NCBI RefSeq assembly: GCF_003755185.1
Contig: NZ_RKIC01000013.1
Coordinates: 216,823-280,822 of the forward strand
DNA: 64,000 nt
From: Frigoribacterium sp. PhB24
GTDB lineage: Bacteria; Actinomycetota; Actinomycetes; Actinomycetales; Microbacteriaceae
Reading direction: 5' to 3'
How positions within the stretch are numbered: the stretch's first letter is position 1; each line of letters opens with the position of its first letter. The translations under genes and the position numbers were made by a program. Positions 18,725 to 28,412 of this stretch are shown in pieces. Under the pieces are notes generated by a model. The model searched no databases. It was not told where the DNA came from and saw nothing but the letters and a program-made list of their open reading frames with translations.

Positions 18725-20535
18725 GCGACCCCCGCGCCGAGGGGCACGGGGGCGGAGGCCGACCCGCGCCTCCGGACGTCGCCGCCCTCACCGACGGCGA
18801 GTGGCACCGCCTGCACCCGGCCACCCCGTTGCTCAAGGGGGGCATCGCGCTGGCCGCCGTGCTCGTGATCCTGTTCAACAACGCGCGCGAGTACGTCGTC
18901 GAGCTGTTCGTGCCGGGCGGTAGGCGAGGGGACGAGGGCGACCCGTTCGGCTACGTCGTCGACCAGGGCTGGTTGGGCCTGCTGCTGCTCGCGGTGTTCG
19001 TGGTCATCGCGCTGTTCGTCGGTGGCTTCTGGTTGTCGTGGCGCATGCACACCTTCCGCGTCGGCGACGACGTGGTCGAGGTGCGGAGCGGCATCGTGTT
19101 CCGGACCAACCGACGGGCGCGGCTCGACCGCATCCAGGGCATCAACATCCAGCGCCCGCTGCTCGCCCGGGTCTTCGGCGCCGCCAAGCTCGAGGTCAAC
19201 CAGGCCGGGCAGGACGCCAACGTCACCCTCGCCTACCTCCGCTCGGCGTCGGCGGACGACCTGCGCCGCGAGATCCTGCGGCGCGCGGGCGGGGCGCAGC
19301 AGCAGCACGCCCCTGCCGCCGACGCCGGCTCGCCGAGCGCCGACGCCGGCTCGCCAACCGACGCCGACGCGGCCGTGGCCGCGGGGCAGCCCGATGCGCA
19401 CGCTCCGCACCGGCAGGGCTTCGGCGGTCTCGTCGAGCAGCGCGCGAACGAGTTCCTGGCGCCCGAGCTCGACCCCGACGAGGCACCACCGCAGTCCGTC
19501 GTGGCCCTCTCGCCGGGTCGCCTGATCGGTTCGACCGTCTTGAGCGGTTACACGTTGTTCCTCGTCGCCGTCGTCGTCGCGATCGCGGTCAGCGTGATCA
19601 CGACGGGCGAGTGGTTCCTGCTCTTCGTGCTGCTGCCGGCCGTGCTCGGCTCGGGCGGCTTCTACGTCAACCGCATCACCAAGTCGCTGCGCTACACGAT
19701 CGCCGGCACGCGCGACGGGGTCCGCATCGGGTACGGCCTGTTCTCGACCTCGAACGAGACGCTGCCGCCCGGTCGCATCCACTCGGTCAAGGTCAGTCAG
19801 CCGCTGCTCTGGCGCCCGTTCGGCTGGTGGGACGTCAAGATCAACCGCGCCTCGCGCTCGAGCACCAAGGGTGCCGCGGGCCAGGAGAACACGACGATCC
19901 TGCCGGTCGGTGACGAGGACGACGTCCGCCGCGTCCTCGAACTCGTCCTGCCCGAGCTGGTGGGCGTGGCCGCCGTGGGCGTCGCCGCCGAGGAGGCGCG
20001 GGCCGGGTCCACCGCGCCGGCGCAGGCCCCCGAGACGGTCGCCCCCGAGACGGTCGCCTCCGCGGCGGTCGCCTCCGCGGCGGGGGAGGCCGCGCCTCCT
20101 GGCGTCCGCGACGCCGTCGAGGCGACGACCGAGCACACCCTCTCGCTCGTCGAGGGCGGGCTGAGGTCGAGCGGCACCGACGGCGGCTTCACCGTGTCGC
20201 CGCGCCGGGCCGCCGTGCTGCGCTGGTTCTCGTGGCGGCGCAACGGGTTCCGCTCGGCACCGGGCGCGTTGCTGCTGCGCAAGGGCGCGATCTGGCGTCA
20301 GCTCGTCATCGTGCCGCTGCCCCGGGTGCAGAGCGTCGGCCTCGTGCAGGGTCCGCTGCGGCGTCGCCTGCGACTCGCGACCGTGCACCTGCACACCGTC
20401 CAGGGGCCGATCGTGGCCGAGATCGGCGCGCTCGACCAGGACGACGCCCTCGACTTCTTCACCACCGCCGCTCGGGAGGCGGTCGTCGCCGCCCGCGCCG
20501 ACCGCACCCACCGCTGGAGCGAGGAGACCTCGTGA
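18721..20535 (+). CDS. PH domain-containing membrane protein, three bPH2 domains (YdbT-like)
   Basis: A 604-residue partner of the preceding protein. It has membrane helices near 40-58 and 80-103, then a bPH2 domain ('FRVGDDVVEVRSGIVFRTNR'). A second helix pair near 275-315 is followed by bPH2 ('RDGVRIGYGLFSTSNETLP'), and a third bPH2 lies near 490-580 ('GALLLRKGAIWRQLVIVPL'). Linkers at about 190-260 and 415-480 are Ala/Pro-rich with short repeats (PETVA, ADAGSPS). It is probably in one membrane complex with the upstream protein. The biochemical role is unknown. Confidence 0.87.
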   Translation: MSDPRAEGHGGGGRPAPPDVAALTDGEWHRLHPATPLLKGGIALAAVLVILFNNAREYVVELFVPGGRRGDEGDPFGYVVDQGWLGLLLLAVFVVIALFVGGFWLSWRMHTFRVGDDVVEVRSGIVFRTNRRARLDRIQGINIQRPLLARVFGAAKLEVNQAGQDANVTLAYLRSASADDLRREILRRAGGAQQQHAPAADAGSPSADAGSPTDADAAVAAGQPDAHAPHRQGFGGLVEQRANEFLAPELDPDEAPPQSVVALSPGRLIGSTVLSGYTLFLVAVVVAIAVSVITTGEWFLLFVLLPAVLGSGGFYVNRITKSLRYTIAGTRDGVRIGYGLFSTSNETLPPGRIHSVKVSQPLLWRPFGWWDVKINRASRSSTKGAAGQENTTILPVGDEDDVRRVLELVLPELVGVAAVGVAAEEARAGSTAPAQAPETVAPETVASAAVASAAGEAAPPGVRDAVEATTEHTLSLVEGGLRSSGTDGGFTVSPRRAAVLRWFSWRRNGFRSAPGALLLRKGAIWRQLVIVPLPRVQSVGLVQGPLRRRLRLATVHLHTVQGPIVAEIGALDQDDALDFFTTAAREAVVAARADRTHRWSEETS

Positions 20536-21329
20536 ACGACCCGTACGGCCCGCCCGCGAACGAGCGCGGTCCGGACCGTCGCAGCGGTCGTCTGGGCGTG
20601 GGCATCGTCGGTGCCGGCCGGGTCGGGCCCGTCCTCGGCGCCGCGCTCGCCGCCGCGGGCCACGCGATCGTCGGCATCTCGGCCGTGTCCGAGCGCAGCC
20701 GGGACCGGGCCGAGGCGATCCTGCCGGGCGTGCCCCTGCTGACCGTGCCCCAGATCGTCGAGCGCAGCGAGCTCGTGCTGCTCGCCGTCCCCGACGACCA
20801 GCTCGCCGACCTCGTCCAGGGCCTGGCCGCGACGGGCACCTGGCAGCCCGGACAGCTCGTCGTGCACACCTCGCCCCGGCACGGACTCGAGGTGCTGCGG
20901 CCCGCCCTCGCGTCGGGGGCGATCCCGCTGGCGATCCACCCGGCCCTCGCCTTCACGGGCACGACCATCGACCTCGTGCGGTTGCGCGACGCCTGGTGCG
21001 CCGTCACCGCACCGACGCCCGTGCAGCCGATCGGTCAGGCGCTCGTCGTCGAGATGGGCGCCGAGCCCGTCATCGTGGCCGAGGCCGACCGGGCCCGCTA
21101 CGCCGAGGCGATCGCGACGGCCACCGAGTTCTCGGCCGCCATCGTCACGCAGTCGGTCGGGTTGCTGACCGAGCTGGGCCTGCCCGAGCCCGGCCGGCTG
21201 CTCGCGCCGCTCATGCGATCGGCGATGGACGCCGCCCTCGGCGAGGCCGGCGGCTCGGTCGGCCCCGGTACCATCGACATGGCCTCGTTCGACGACGGCC
21301 CCACCGCGTTCGGTGACCCGCGCGCCTGA
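20532..21329 (+). CDS. Rossmann-like and DUF2520 domain-containing protein
   Basis: A 265-residue putative dehydrogenase-like protein. The N-terminal dinucleotide-binding motif 'VGIVGAGRVGPVLGAALA' (about 22-39) is followed by 'LLAVPDDQLADLV'. The C-terminal half is the helical DUF2520 domain with 'AIHPALAFTG'. The GTG start at 20532 overlaps the upstream stop. In many relatives panC lies between this gene and lysS; here lysS follows directly. It resembles NADP-dependent ketopantoate-type reductases in fold, but the substrate is unknown. Confidence 0.87.
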   Translation: MNDPYGPPANERGPDRRSGRLGVGIVGAGRVGPVLGAALAAAGHAIVGISAVSERSRDRAEAILPGVPLLTVPQIVERSELVLLAVPDDQLADLVQGLAATGTWQPGQLVVHTSPRHGLEVLRPALASGAIPLAIHPALAFTGTTIDLVRLRDAWCAVTAPTPVQPIGQALVVEMGAEPVIVAEADRARYAEAIATATEFSAAIVTQSVGLLTELGLPEPGRLLAPLMRSAMDAALGEAGGSVGPGTIDMASFDDGPTAFGDPRA

Positions 21330-21378
21330 CCCGGCCCGCGCCTCCCGCCCCCTCCACCACCCCAGGAGCACCTGACAC

Positions 21379-22899
21379 ATGACCGCCGCGCCCGACCCGA
21401 CCACCACGACAGACGACGAGGTGGCCACCGCCGCACGCGAGGCGTCGGAGCAGAAGCAGGTGCGGCTCGACAAGCGCGCCCGTCTGCTCGAGGCCGGTGT
21501 CGAGGCGTACCCGGTCGGTGTGCCGATCACCGACACGATCGGTGCGGTCCGCGCCCGGTACGCCGAGCTCGAGACCGACAGCCGATCGGGTGACGTCGTC
21601 GGGCTCGCCGGCCGTGTCGTGCACGCGCGCAACACCGGCAAGCTCTGCTTCGCCGCGCTGCAGGCGGGCGACGGCAGCCGCATCCAGGCCATGGTCTCGC
21701 TCGCCGAGGTGGGCGAGCAGCGCCTCGCTGACTGGAAAGACCTGGTCGACCTGGGCGACCACGTCTTCGTGAAGGGCGAGGTCATCTCGTCCCGTCGTGG
21801 CGAGCTGTCGATCATGGTCAGCGACTGGTCGATCGCCGCCAAGGCGATCCTGCCGCTGCCGAACCTGCACTCCGAGCTCAGCGAAGAGACGCGTGTGCGT
21901 CAGCGCTACCTCGACCTGATCGTGCGCGAGCAGGCCCGCGTCACCGTCCGGGCCCGGGCCGCCGCGGTCTCGTCGCTGCGTCGCACCTTCGACTCGTACG
22001 AGTACCTCGAGGTCGAGACGCCCATGCTGCAGACGATGCACGGCGGCGCGGCGGCCCGGCCGTTCCAGACGCACAGCAACGCCTTCGACACCGAGCTGTA
22101 CCTGCGCATCGCCCCCGAGCTGTTCCTCAAGCGGGCCGTCGTCGGTGGCATCGACCGGGTCTTCGAGATCAACCGCAACTTCCGCAACGAGGGCGCCGAC
22201 TCGACGCACTCGCCCGAGTTCGCGATGGTCGAGGCCTACCAGGCCTACGGCGACTACGACCAGATGGCCCGCCTGACGCAAGAGCTCGTGCAGAACGCCG
22301 CCCTGGCCGTCGCCGGCTCGCACCTCGTCACGCTCGCCGACGGCACCGAGTACGACCTCGGCGGCGAGTGGGCACGCGTGCCGATGTACGAGTCGCTCAG
22401 CGAGGCGTCGGGAGTCGACGTCACCCCGTCGACCTCGGTGGCCGACCTGCAGGCGCTCGCCGCGACGGTCGACCTGGTCGTGCCGCACGAGACCCACGGC
22501 AAGCTCGTCGAAGAGCTCTGGGAGCACTTCGTCAAGCCGTCGCTGGACCGCCCGACCTTCGTGGTCGACTTCCCGGTCGACACGAGCCCCCTCGTCCGCC
22601 AGCACCGCTCGAAGCCGGGCGTCGTCGAGAAGTGGGACTTGTACGTCCGCGGCTTCGAGCTCGCCACCGCGTACTCCGAGCTGGTCGACCCGGTCATCCA
22701 ACGCGAGCGCTTCGTCGAGCAGGCCGCCCTGTCGGCCCGCGGCGACGCCGAGGCCATGCGCCTCGACGACGACTTCCTCACGGCGCTCGAACACGGCATG
22801 CCGCCGAGCGGCGGCATGGGCATGGGCATCGACCGCCTGCTCATGGCGATCACGGGGCTCGGCATCCGCGAGACGATCCTCTTCCCGCTCGTCAAGTAG
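21379..22899 (+). CDS. lysS: Lysine--tRNA ligase, class II
   Basis: A 506-residue class II synthetase that charges tRNA-Lys. It has an N-terminal OB-fold anticodon-binding domain (about 60-160, '[19 protein letters not shown]'), motif 1 ('[21 protein letters not shown]'), motif 2 ('[11 protein letters not shown]...HSPEF') and motif 3 ('[11 protein letters not shown]') near the C-terminus. A ribosome site (ccccaggagc) precedes the ATG. The gene ends before a strong hairpin. Confidence 0.97.
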   Translation: MTAAPDPTTTTDDEVATAAREASEQKQVRLDKRARLLEAGVEAYPVGVPITDTIGAVRARYAELETDSRSGDVVGLAGRVVHARNTGKLCFAALQAGDGSRIQAMVSLAEVGEQRLADWKDLVDLGDHVFVKGEVISSRRGELSIMVSDWSIAAKAILPLPNLHSELSEETRVRQRYLDLIVREQARVTVRARAAAVSSLRRTFDSYEYLEVETPMLQTMHGGAAARPFQTHSNAFDTELYLRIAPELFLKRAVVGGIDRVFEINRNFRNEGADSTHSPEFAMVEAYQAYGDYDQMARLTQELVQNAALAVAGSHLVTLADGTEYDLGGEWARVPMYESLSEASGVDVTPSTSVADLQALAATVDLVVPHETHGKLVEELWEHFVKPSLDRPTFVVDFPVDTSPLVRQHRSKPGVVEKWDLYVRGFELATAYSELVDPVIQRERFVEQAALSARGDAEAMRLDDDFLTALEHGMPPSGGMGMGIDRLLMAITGLGIRETILFPLVK

Positions 22900-22923
22900 G
22901 GCTCGCGCTCGCGTGTCGAGCGC

Positions 22924-22956
22924 AGGAGGCGCGGTGCCGGTCGGGCACCGCGCCTC
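22924..22956 (+). terminator. lysS terminator built from an inverted pair of the AGGAGGCGCG word
   Basis: The 14-bp perfect arms ggaggcgcggtgcc (22924-22937) and ggcaccgcgcctcc (22943-22956) surround a 5-base loop. Both arms are copies, one of them ending one base short, of the dispersed chromosomal word. Confidence 0.8.
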
Positions 22957-23019
22957 CGTCCGTCTCGGCGTCGAGAGGAGCACGTGGTTTTCCCCGGGAG
23001 GTCGACGTACCCTGGTCGG

Positions 23020-23292
23020 GTGCCTGAGTCCCTTGCCGGAGCCATCGTCTTCTCCGTGACGCCCACCATCGTCGTGGGCCTCATCTTCTGGTTCATCGTC
23101 CGGGCACTGCTGCGCTCCGACCGCACCGAGCGTGCCGTCTACGCCAAGGTCGAGGCCGAAGAGCGCGCCAAGGCCGAGGCCGAAGAGCGCGCCGAGTCGC
23201 GCGACCTCGCCGCCGCGGCCGATCGCGCCGACCTCGCGGGCCGCTCGGGCCGCTCGAGCCGCTCGGGCCGCACGGGCCACGGCGCGGTCTAG
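23020..23292 (+). CDS. Small single-pass membrane protein with charged tail
   Basis: A 90-residue protein beginning 'MPESLAGAIVFSVTPTIVVGLIFW' with one membrane helix (about 8-28). A highly charged helical stretch with a repeated 'AKAEAEERA' pattern and a Ser/Arg/Gly-rich end follow. The GTG at 23020 is chosen because it immediately precedes the hydrophobic segment. No family was recognised. Its coding look (codon bias, orientation with lysS) supports a real gene. Confidence 0.7.
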   Translation: MPESLAGAIVFSVTPTIVVGLIFWFIVRALLRSDRTERAVYAKVEAEERAKAEAEERAESRDLAAAADRADLAGRSGRSSRSGRTGHGAV

Positions 23293-23663
23293 CCCGGCTC
23301 CTCAGCCTCTCGGGGGCGTCGCCGACGGGCGCGTCCCCGGATCTCGGCACCGCGCCTCCTGGGTTCGCGGTGCCGTTCGTCGTACCCCGACAGATCCCGG
23401 GCCGAGTTTCCGGTGAACGAGCTGAGAATGTGTACCCCCGCCGTGCTAGCGGCCTCCTATACCTGATCGGGGCTGCTGTCAAACGTCGTTCGCCTTCGTA
23501 CCCCGTCGTCGTCGAAACTCTGGATGTGCGCTCCGAGAAGTCCCGTGAGGGCCCGCGTCGGCTTTTGGCGGCCCTGCGGGACACGCCAGACTTTGGGTAC
23601 GCCGACGAGCTTCACGAACTAATCGACGCGACACCAGGTCAGTACTCGAGCAGGGAGAGAACG
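23293..23663. promoter_or_regulatory. Long leader region of the sigma factor gene
   Basis: This 371-bp stretch contains a 10-bp perfect hairpin (23345-23354 with 23366-23375) holding an AGGAGGCGCG copy in its left half and loop. That hairpin probably ends the preceding gene. The remainder includes 'cctatacct' near 23455 and should hold the sigma gene promoter. A ribosome site (cagggagagaacg) sits just before the ATG at 23664. No second coding frame is convincing. Confidence 0.5.
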
Positions 23664-24689
<1,026 letters not shown>

Positions 24690-24727
24690 GCCGAAGGCGG
24701 CTCCGCCGCCGCACGCCGTACCACGTG

Positions 24728-24764
24728 AGGGCCGCCGCCCCGGGTCATCCCGGGTGGCGGCCCT
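24728..24764 (+). terminator. Terminator of the sigma factor gene
   Basis: The stem agggccgcc...ggcggccct with an inner cccggg/cccggg pairing around 'tcat' lies 38 bp after the stop codon and is followed by 'tcgtcg'. Confidence 0.75.
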
Positions 24765-24837
24765 TCGTCGTGCCCGGGCCTCTCGTGTCTCATCAGCCCG
24801 CTCACCGGTCGTATCAGCCGGAGGCCAGTCCTGCCGA

Positions 24838-24898
24838 GTGGGCGGATGGTGCTCTGCGTCGGGCAGGGATCAGCATCTTCTGCCCATCCGGGCGGCGG
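24838..24898. repeat. Palindromic dispersed repeat, copy A
   Basis: Left half gtgggcggatggtgct (24838-) and right half agcatcttctgcccatc (ending about 24898) form an imperfect hairpin with a spacer of about 25 bases. Two similar elements lie at about 25979-26033 and 34801-34855. It is upstream of the hypothetical gene at 24950. Confidence 0.75.
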
Positions 24899-24949
24899 GA
24901 CGTCTGGTCCCCAGGGCCGACGTGCACGCACTCGTCCCGAGGCGACGAC

Positions 24950-25972
24950 ATGAGGAGGCGCGGGCCACGTCCCAGCGGTCAGTCTCGACGGGTGCCGCGC
25001 ATCGTCGTCCCCTCGCCGCTTTCCGATCGCCCCTTCGCCGTCGCCGAGGCCCACCGTGCAGGTCTCGGCGTCGGACGACTCCGAGGCTCCGACCTCGAGG
25101 CGCCGCACCGTGGCGTCCGGCGCCTCGTCGGCCTGGGCCGTGACCCACACGGTCCCCCGCTCGACCTGATGCAGACGGCACGGTCGCTGCATCCGGTGAT
25201 GCTGGACGACTGGCGTTTCTCCCACGTGACGGCCCTCGGTCTCTGGGGTCTCCCCGTCCCGTGGCGGGTCCGAGACGGCATGGAGCCTCTGCACGTCACC
25301 TCGATCGGCGGACGGGGCCCGCGACGGCCCGGTGTCGTGACGCACCGGGTCCGGTCGGTTCCCGACGTCGCGGTCATGACCGACGTCGGTGCGGCACGGC
25401 CCGAGCCGGGTCGTCCGCAGCTGCTCGTCGAGGGTCTCCCGGTGGACGATCCTGTCACGGCGTGGGTGGAGAGCGGGTCCTTGCTGACGCTCGACGACCT
25501 CGTCCGTGCCGGCGACGCGATCGTAGGCTCCTGGTCCGAGTGCGGCACGGCGCGAGAGCGCAGCCTCGACGAGCTCGAACGTGCAATTCGCTCTGCCCGG
25601 GGTCGGCGTGGTGTCAGTCGTGTCCGCGAAGCCTTCGCGTTGGTGCGACCCGGGGTCGAGTCGCCCAAGGAGACCGAGCTCCGACTGCTCCTCCTGCGGG
25701 CTGGTCTGCCCGAGCCCGAGATCAACGCCCGGACGTACGACGACAACGGGCGCTACCTCGGCAAGCCCGACCTGCGGTACCTGTGGTGCAAGGTCGCCGT
25801 CGAGTACGAGGGTGACGAACACCGCCGCGACCCGTCGAGGTTCCGCACCGACATCCTGCGGCGAGAACGATTCGCCGATGCCGGTTGGCGGACCGTCCGG
25901 TGCACGGACGACGACCTGCACGGGCGCCGGGCCGACGAACTCGTCGCCCGAGTGCGCCGACGCCTCGCGTGA
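24950..25972 (+). CDS. Hypothetical protein with C-terminal endonuclease-like (DUF559/Vsr-type) fold
   Basis: About 340 residues of a type common in Microbacteriaceae. The C-terminal 100 residues read 'ETELRLLLLRAGLPEPEINA', then 'YLGKPDLRYLWCKVAVEYEGDEHR' and 'ERFADAGWRTVRCTDDDL'. The E...D-x-x-x...E-Y-E-G arrangement matches the PD-(D/E)XK-like core of DUF559/Vsr-type proteins. The N-terminal part resembles AbiEi-like regulators in pattern ('FSHVTALGLWGLPVP'), a weak link. The ATG at 24950 is used because upstream codons fall in the repeat and terminator. No partner gene is apparent. Confidence 0.75.
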   Translation: MRRRGPRPSGQSRRVPRIVVPSPLSDRPFAVAEAHRAGLGVGRLRGSDLEAPHRGVRRLVGLGRDPHGPPLDLMQTARSLHPVMLDDWRFSHVTALGLWGLPVPWRVRDGMEPLHVTSIGGRGPRRPGVVTHRVRSVPDVAVMTDVGAARPEPGRPQLLVEGLPVDDPVTAWVESGSLLTLDDLVRAGDAIVGSWSECGTARERSLDELERAIRSARGRRGVSRVREAFALVRPGVESPKETELRLLLLRAGLPEPEINARTYDDNGRYLGKPDLRYLWCKVAVEYEGDEHRRDPSRFRTDILRRERFADAGWRTVRCTDDDLHGRRADELVARVRRRLA

Positions 25973-25978
25973 AGCGCT

Positions 25979-26033
25979 CGAGCGGGCAAGAGATGCTTTT
26001 CCGGCCCGGCTCACGAGCATGTTCTGCCCACTC
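25979..26033. repeat. Palindromic dispersed repeat, copy B
   Basis: Left half gagcgggcaagagatgct (25979-25996) and right half agcatgttctgcccactc (26016-26033) pair imperfectly. It lies immediately after the stop codon of the DUF559-like gene, where it could act as a terminator or RNA-stability hairpin. Confidence 0.8.
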
Positions 26034-26143
26034 GCGCGCCGCGAGGCTGGAACCGGGCATCGACAGGGGAGGCGCGGGGCGGTACGGTGGGCGGACCCTG
26101 GCCACGAGGTGGCCGGGCCACGAGAGGCTCCACGAGAGGGGTG

Positions 26144-26209
26144 ATGAGCATGACTGCCGTCAACGCACACCACGCGTACCCCACTCACCCCGAGACCCTC
26201 CGCCCGTAG
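26144..26209 (+). CDS. Possible 21-residue leader peptide upstream of the RIO kinase gene
   Basis: An ATG at 26144, preceded by the purine-rich 'gagaggggtg', opens a frame of 21 codons (MSMTAVNAHHAYPTHPETLRP) that closes at TAG 26207-26209, 63 bp before the kinase start. It is rich in His, Thr and Pro. It may be a regulatory upstream ORF or chance; no comparative data can be consulted here. Confidence 0.3.
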   Translation: MSMTAVNAHHAYPTHPETLRP

Positions 26210-26272
26210 CGACCGCCGCGCGACGCTCGTCGTGCCCGCCGGGCAGGTCTCACGCCTCCCCTGGAGCATCGC

Positions 26273-27124
26273 TTGACCTTCTCCGACGATTTCGTCGTAC
26301 CCACCTTCTCCACCGCCGACCCCGACGTCGACGCCGACCAGCGCTGGTCCACCTGGCCGGCCGCCACCCCCACCGAACGCGGGCCCCGGCCGTGGCCCGC
26401 CTGGGTGGTCACCTCGGCCGCCGCGATCGACACCGAGCTCGGCGTCGTCAAGACCGGCAAGGAGGCCGACGTCCACCTCGTCGATCGAGCCGTGCCGGCG
26501 GACGTCGTGCTCGGCGCCGGTGACGGAGCCCGCGCCTCCTTGCTCGCCGCCAAGCGGTACCGCGGACCCGAGCAGAGTGACTTCCACCGCTCCTCCGAGT
26601 ACCGCGAAGGCCGGCGTGTGCGCAACACCCGCGACGGTCGGGCGATGGCCCGAGGGTCGCAGCACGGCCGTCGGGTGCAGGCGGGGCTCTGGGCCGCGGC
26701 CGAGTTCGACGCCCTCTGCCGCATGCACGCGCTCGGCGTCGCCGTCCCCTACCCGGTGCAGATCAGCGGCACCGAGATCCTGATGGAGTTCGTCGGGCAC
26801 GGGGTCGAAGCCGCCCCACGACTCGCCCAGGTCAAGGACGACGGCGCCACGCTGTGGCCGTTGTTCGAGCAGGTGCGCGAGATCGTGCTCGGCTTCGCCC
26901 GGGCCGGCTTCGCGCACGGGGACCTCTCGCCGTACAACCTGCTGGTCCACGACGGCCGGGTGGTCGCCATCGACGTGCCCCAGCTGGTCGACGTCGCGAG
27001 CAACCCGACCGGTGTCGACCTGCTCGAACGCGACTGCCGCAACGTCTGCGCCTGGTTCGCCCGTCGCGGGTTCGTGCGGGACCCCGAGCAGGTCTTCGCC
27101 GAGGCGCTCGGCGAGGTGTACTAG
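26273..27124 (+). CDS. RIO1-family atypical serine/threonine protein kinase
   Basis: A 283-residue kinase-like protein. An N-terminal segment precedes the nucleotide-binding 'VVKTGKEADVHLV' and the Lys of 'LLAAKRYRG'. The flexible-loop region 'FHRSSEYREGRRVRN' is typical of RIO kinases. The catalytic loop reads 'FAHGDLSPYNLLV' and the metal-binding loop 'AIDVPQLVD'. Bacterial RIO proteins are poorly understood; phosphorylation or ATPase activity is inferred from the motifs. The TTG start at 26273 is supported by 'ctggagc' eight bases upstream. Confidence 0.9.
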   Translation: MTFSDDFVVPTFSTADPDVDADQRWSTWPAATPTERGPRPWPAWVVTSAAAIDTELGVVKTGKEADVHLVDRAVPADVVLGAGDGARASLLAAKRYRGPEQSDFHRSSEYREGRRVRNTRDGRAMARGSQHGRRVQAGLWAAAEFDALCRMHALGVAVPYPVQISGTEILMEFVGHGVEAAPRLAQVKDDGATLWPLFEQVREIVLGFARAGFAHGDLSPYNLLVHDGRVVAIDVPQLVDVASNPTGVDLLERDCRNVCAWFARRGFVRDPEQVFAEALGEVY

Positions 27125-27165
27125 CCGGGCCGGGCCGGGCCGGGCCGGCGACGGCGGCAGAGCGC

Positions 27166-27204
27166 AGGAGGCGCGGTGCGCGTCGACCGCACACCGCGCC
27201 TCCT
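27166..27204. terminator. Bidirectional terminator from two inverted AGGAGGCGCG copies
   Basis: The 13-bp perfect arms aggaggcgcggtg (27166-27178) and caccgcgcctcct (27192-27204) lie between the convergent RIO kinase and nadK genes. A run of ccggg repeats (27124-27147) precedes it. Confidence 0.82.
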
Positions 27205-27218
27205 CGGGGGTGGTCGCG

Positions 27219-28217
27219 TCAGCGCACGGGGCTGATGCCGGTGACGGCGGTGTCGTCGTCGTGCACGACCCCGGCGATGCCGCCGGCGCGTTCGGCGCGC
27301 TCACGGAACCGCGCCCGGACGTCGGTCGGGACGAGCTCGAGGAGCTGGTCCTCACGGAGCGGCAGGTCGAGCAGGCTGAGCTTGAGGCGACCCTTGCGGC
27401 CGTGCCGGTCGGCGTCGAGCCGGATGACCTGGCCCGCGTCACGCCGCAGCACGAGCCTGATGACGCACCCCTCGCTGACGTCGGCGACCACGCGGCCGTC
27501 GACCTCGAGGGCCGCCGAATGGGTTCCGTCGCCGATCTCGAACCGCAGCTGCTCGCGCGGGCCCAGCACCACCGAGCGGTCGATGCCCGACATCGGTGCC
27601 ACCGGGGTGACGACGACGGCGGCGATCGCGGGCGACAGGATCGGACCGCCCGCGGCGTAGTTGTAGGCGGTCGACCCGGCCGGTGTCGCCGCCACGATCG
27701 CGTCGGCCTTGTAGTAGCCGTAGGGCGTCTCGTCGAGCACGAGGTCGGCCGAGACGACGCCCTCGCCCGGGCGGCGGGCCACCGAGGCGTCGTTGAAGGC
27801 CAGGTAGGTGTTCTCGAAGCCGGTCGTCGAGTGCGTGACCTCGAGGGCGTGGTGCGGTTCGAGCGAGAACTGCTTCTGGCCGACGCGGTCGAGCGCCTCG
27901 GGCAGTTCGTGCGGCTCGACCTCGACGAGGAAGCCCACGTTGCCGTAGTTGACGCCGAGAACGGGCACGGGGCGCTCGGCCACGAGGCGCATGGCGCCCA
28001 GCATCGTGCCGTCGCCACCGAGGGCCACCACGACGGTGACGCGCTCGCGGAAGGCACGTTCGTCGACCAGCTCGACGCCGTCGCCGACCCGGGCGGCGTC
28101 AGAGGTCATGGCGACGAGGTGCGCCTGCGAGCGGGTCGTCCAACCCCGGATGATCTCGACGCTGTCGAGCACCGATTTGGTGGGGTGCGGAACGAGGCCG
28201 ACCGTGAACTTGCCCAT
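27219..28217 (-). CDS. nadK: NAD kinase
   Basis: Phosphorylates NAD(H) to NADP(H). The 332-residue protein has the 'VALGGDGTMLGAMRL' motif (about 65-80), 'NYGNVGFLVEVEPHELPEAL', 'FNDASVARRP' (N-E/D motif), 'TPAGSTAYNYAAGGPI' and 'PVAPMS', which are all conserved blocks. The N-terminal arm is slightly long. It is convergent with the RIO kinase gene and divergent from clpC. Confidence 0.95.
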   Translation of the reverse strand: MGKFTVGLVPHPTKSVLDSVEIIRGWTTRSQAHLVAMTSDAARVGDGVELVDERAFRERVTVVVALGGDGTMLGAMRLVAERPVPVLGVNYGNVGFLVEVEPHELPEALDRVGQKQFSLEPHHALEVTHSTTGFENTYLAFNDASVARRPGEGVVSADLVLDETPYGYYKADAIVAATPAGSTAYNYAAGGPILSPAIAAVVVTPVAPMSGIDRSVVLGPREQLRFEIGDGTHSAALEVDGRVVADVSEGCVIRLVLRRDAGQVIRLDADRHGRKGRLKLSLLDLPLREDQLLELVPTDVRARFRERAERAGGIAGVVHDDDTAVTGISPVR

Positions 28218-28412
28218 GCACGCGAGGCTAGCTCTCGCCCCTGTCAGCGCGCCCTGTCAGCCCGCCTGCGCACTGCTCTATGCCCCCAGCGAACAGGGGC
28301 AGATTAAGCCCCGAGGCCTGGTTACTCTCTCTGTAAACCGGTGCCGAACCCTGCGGGCGCCAGATGCACATTCGGTGGCGACAACCACCCCGCCACCTAG
28401 GGAGCAAAGAAG
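28218..28412 (+). promoter_or_regulatory. clpC upstream region
   Basis: This 195-bp region between divergent nadK and clpC includes 'ggttactctctctgtaaaccgg' (partly palindromic) and ends with an excellent ribosome site, 'cctagggagcaaagaag', before the ATG. The promoter is presumably here. A ClgR or CtsR box was looked for and not identified with confidence. Confidence 0.45.

Noticed and set aside
27124..27160. ccggg repeat run as a microsatellite of interest
   Set aside because: Only a few units in a GC-rich gene end; not unusual for this composition.
28218..28412. ClgR/CtsR/HspR operator upstream of clpC
   Set aside because: No convincing match to the known inverted repeats was found in this region.
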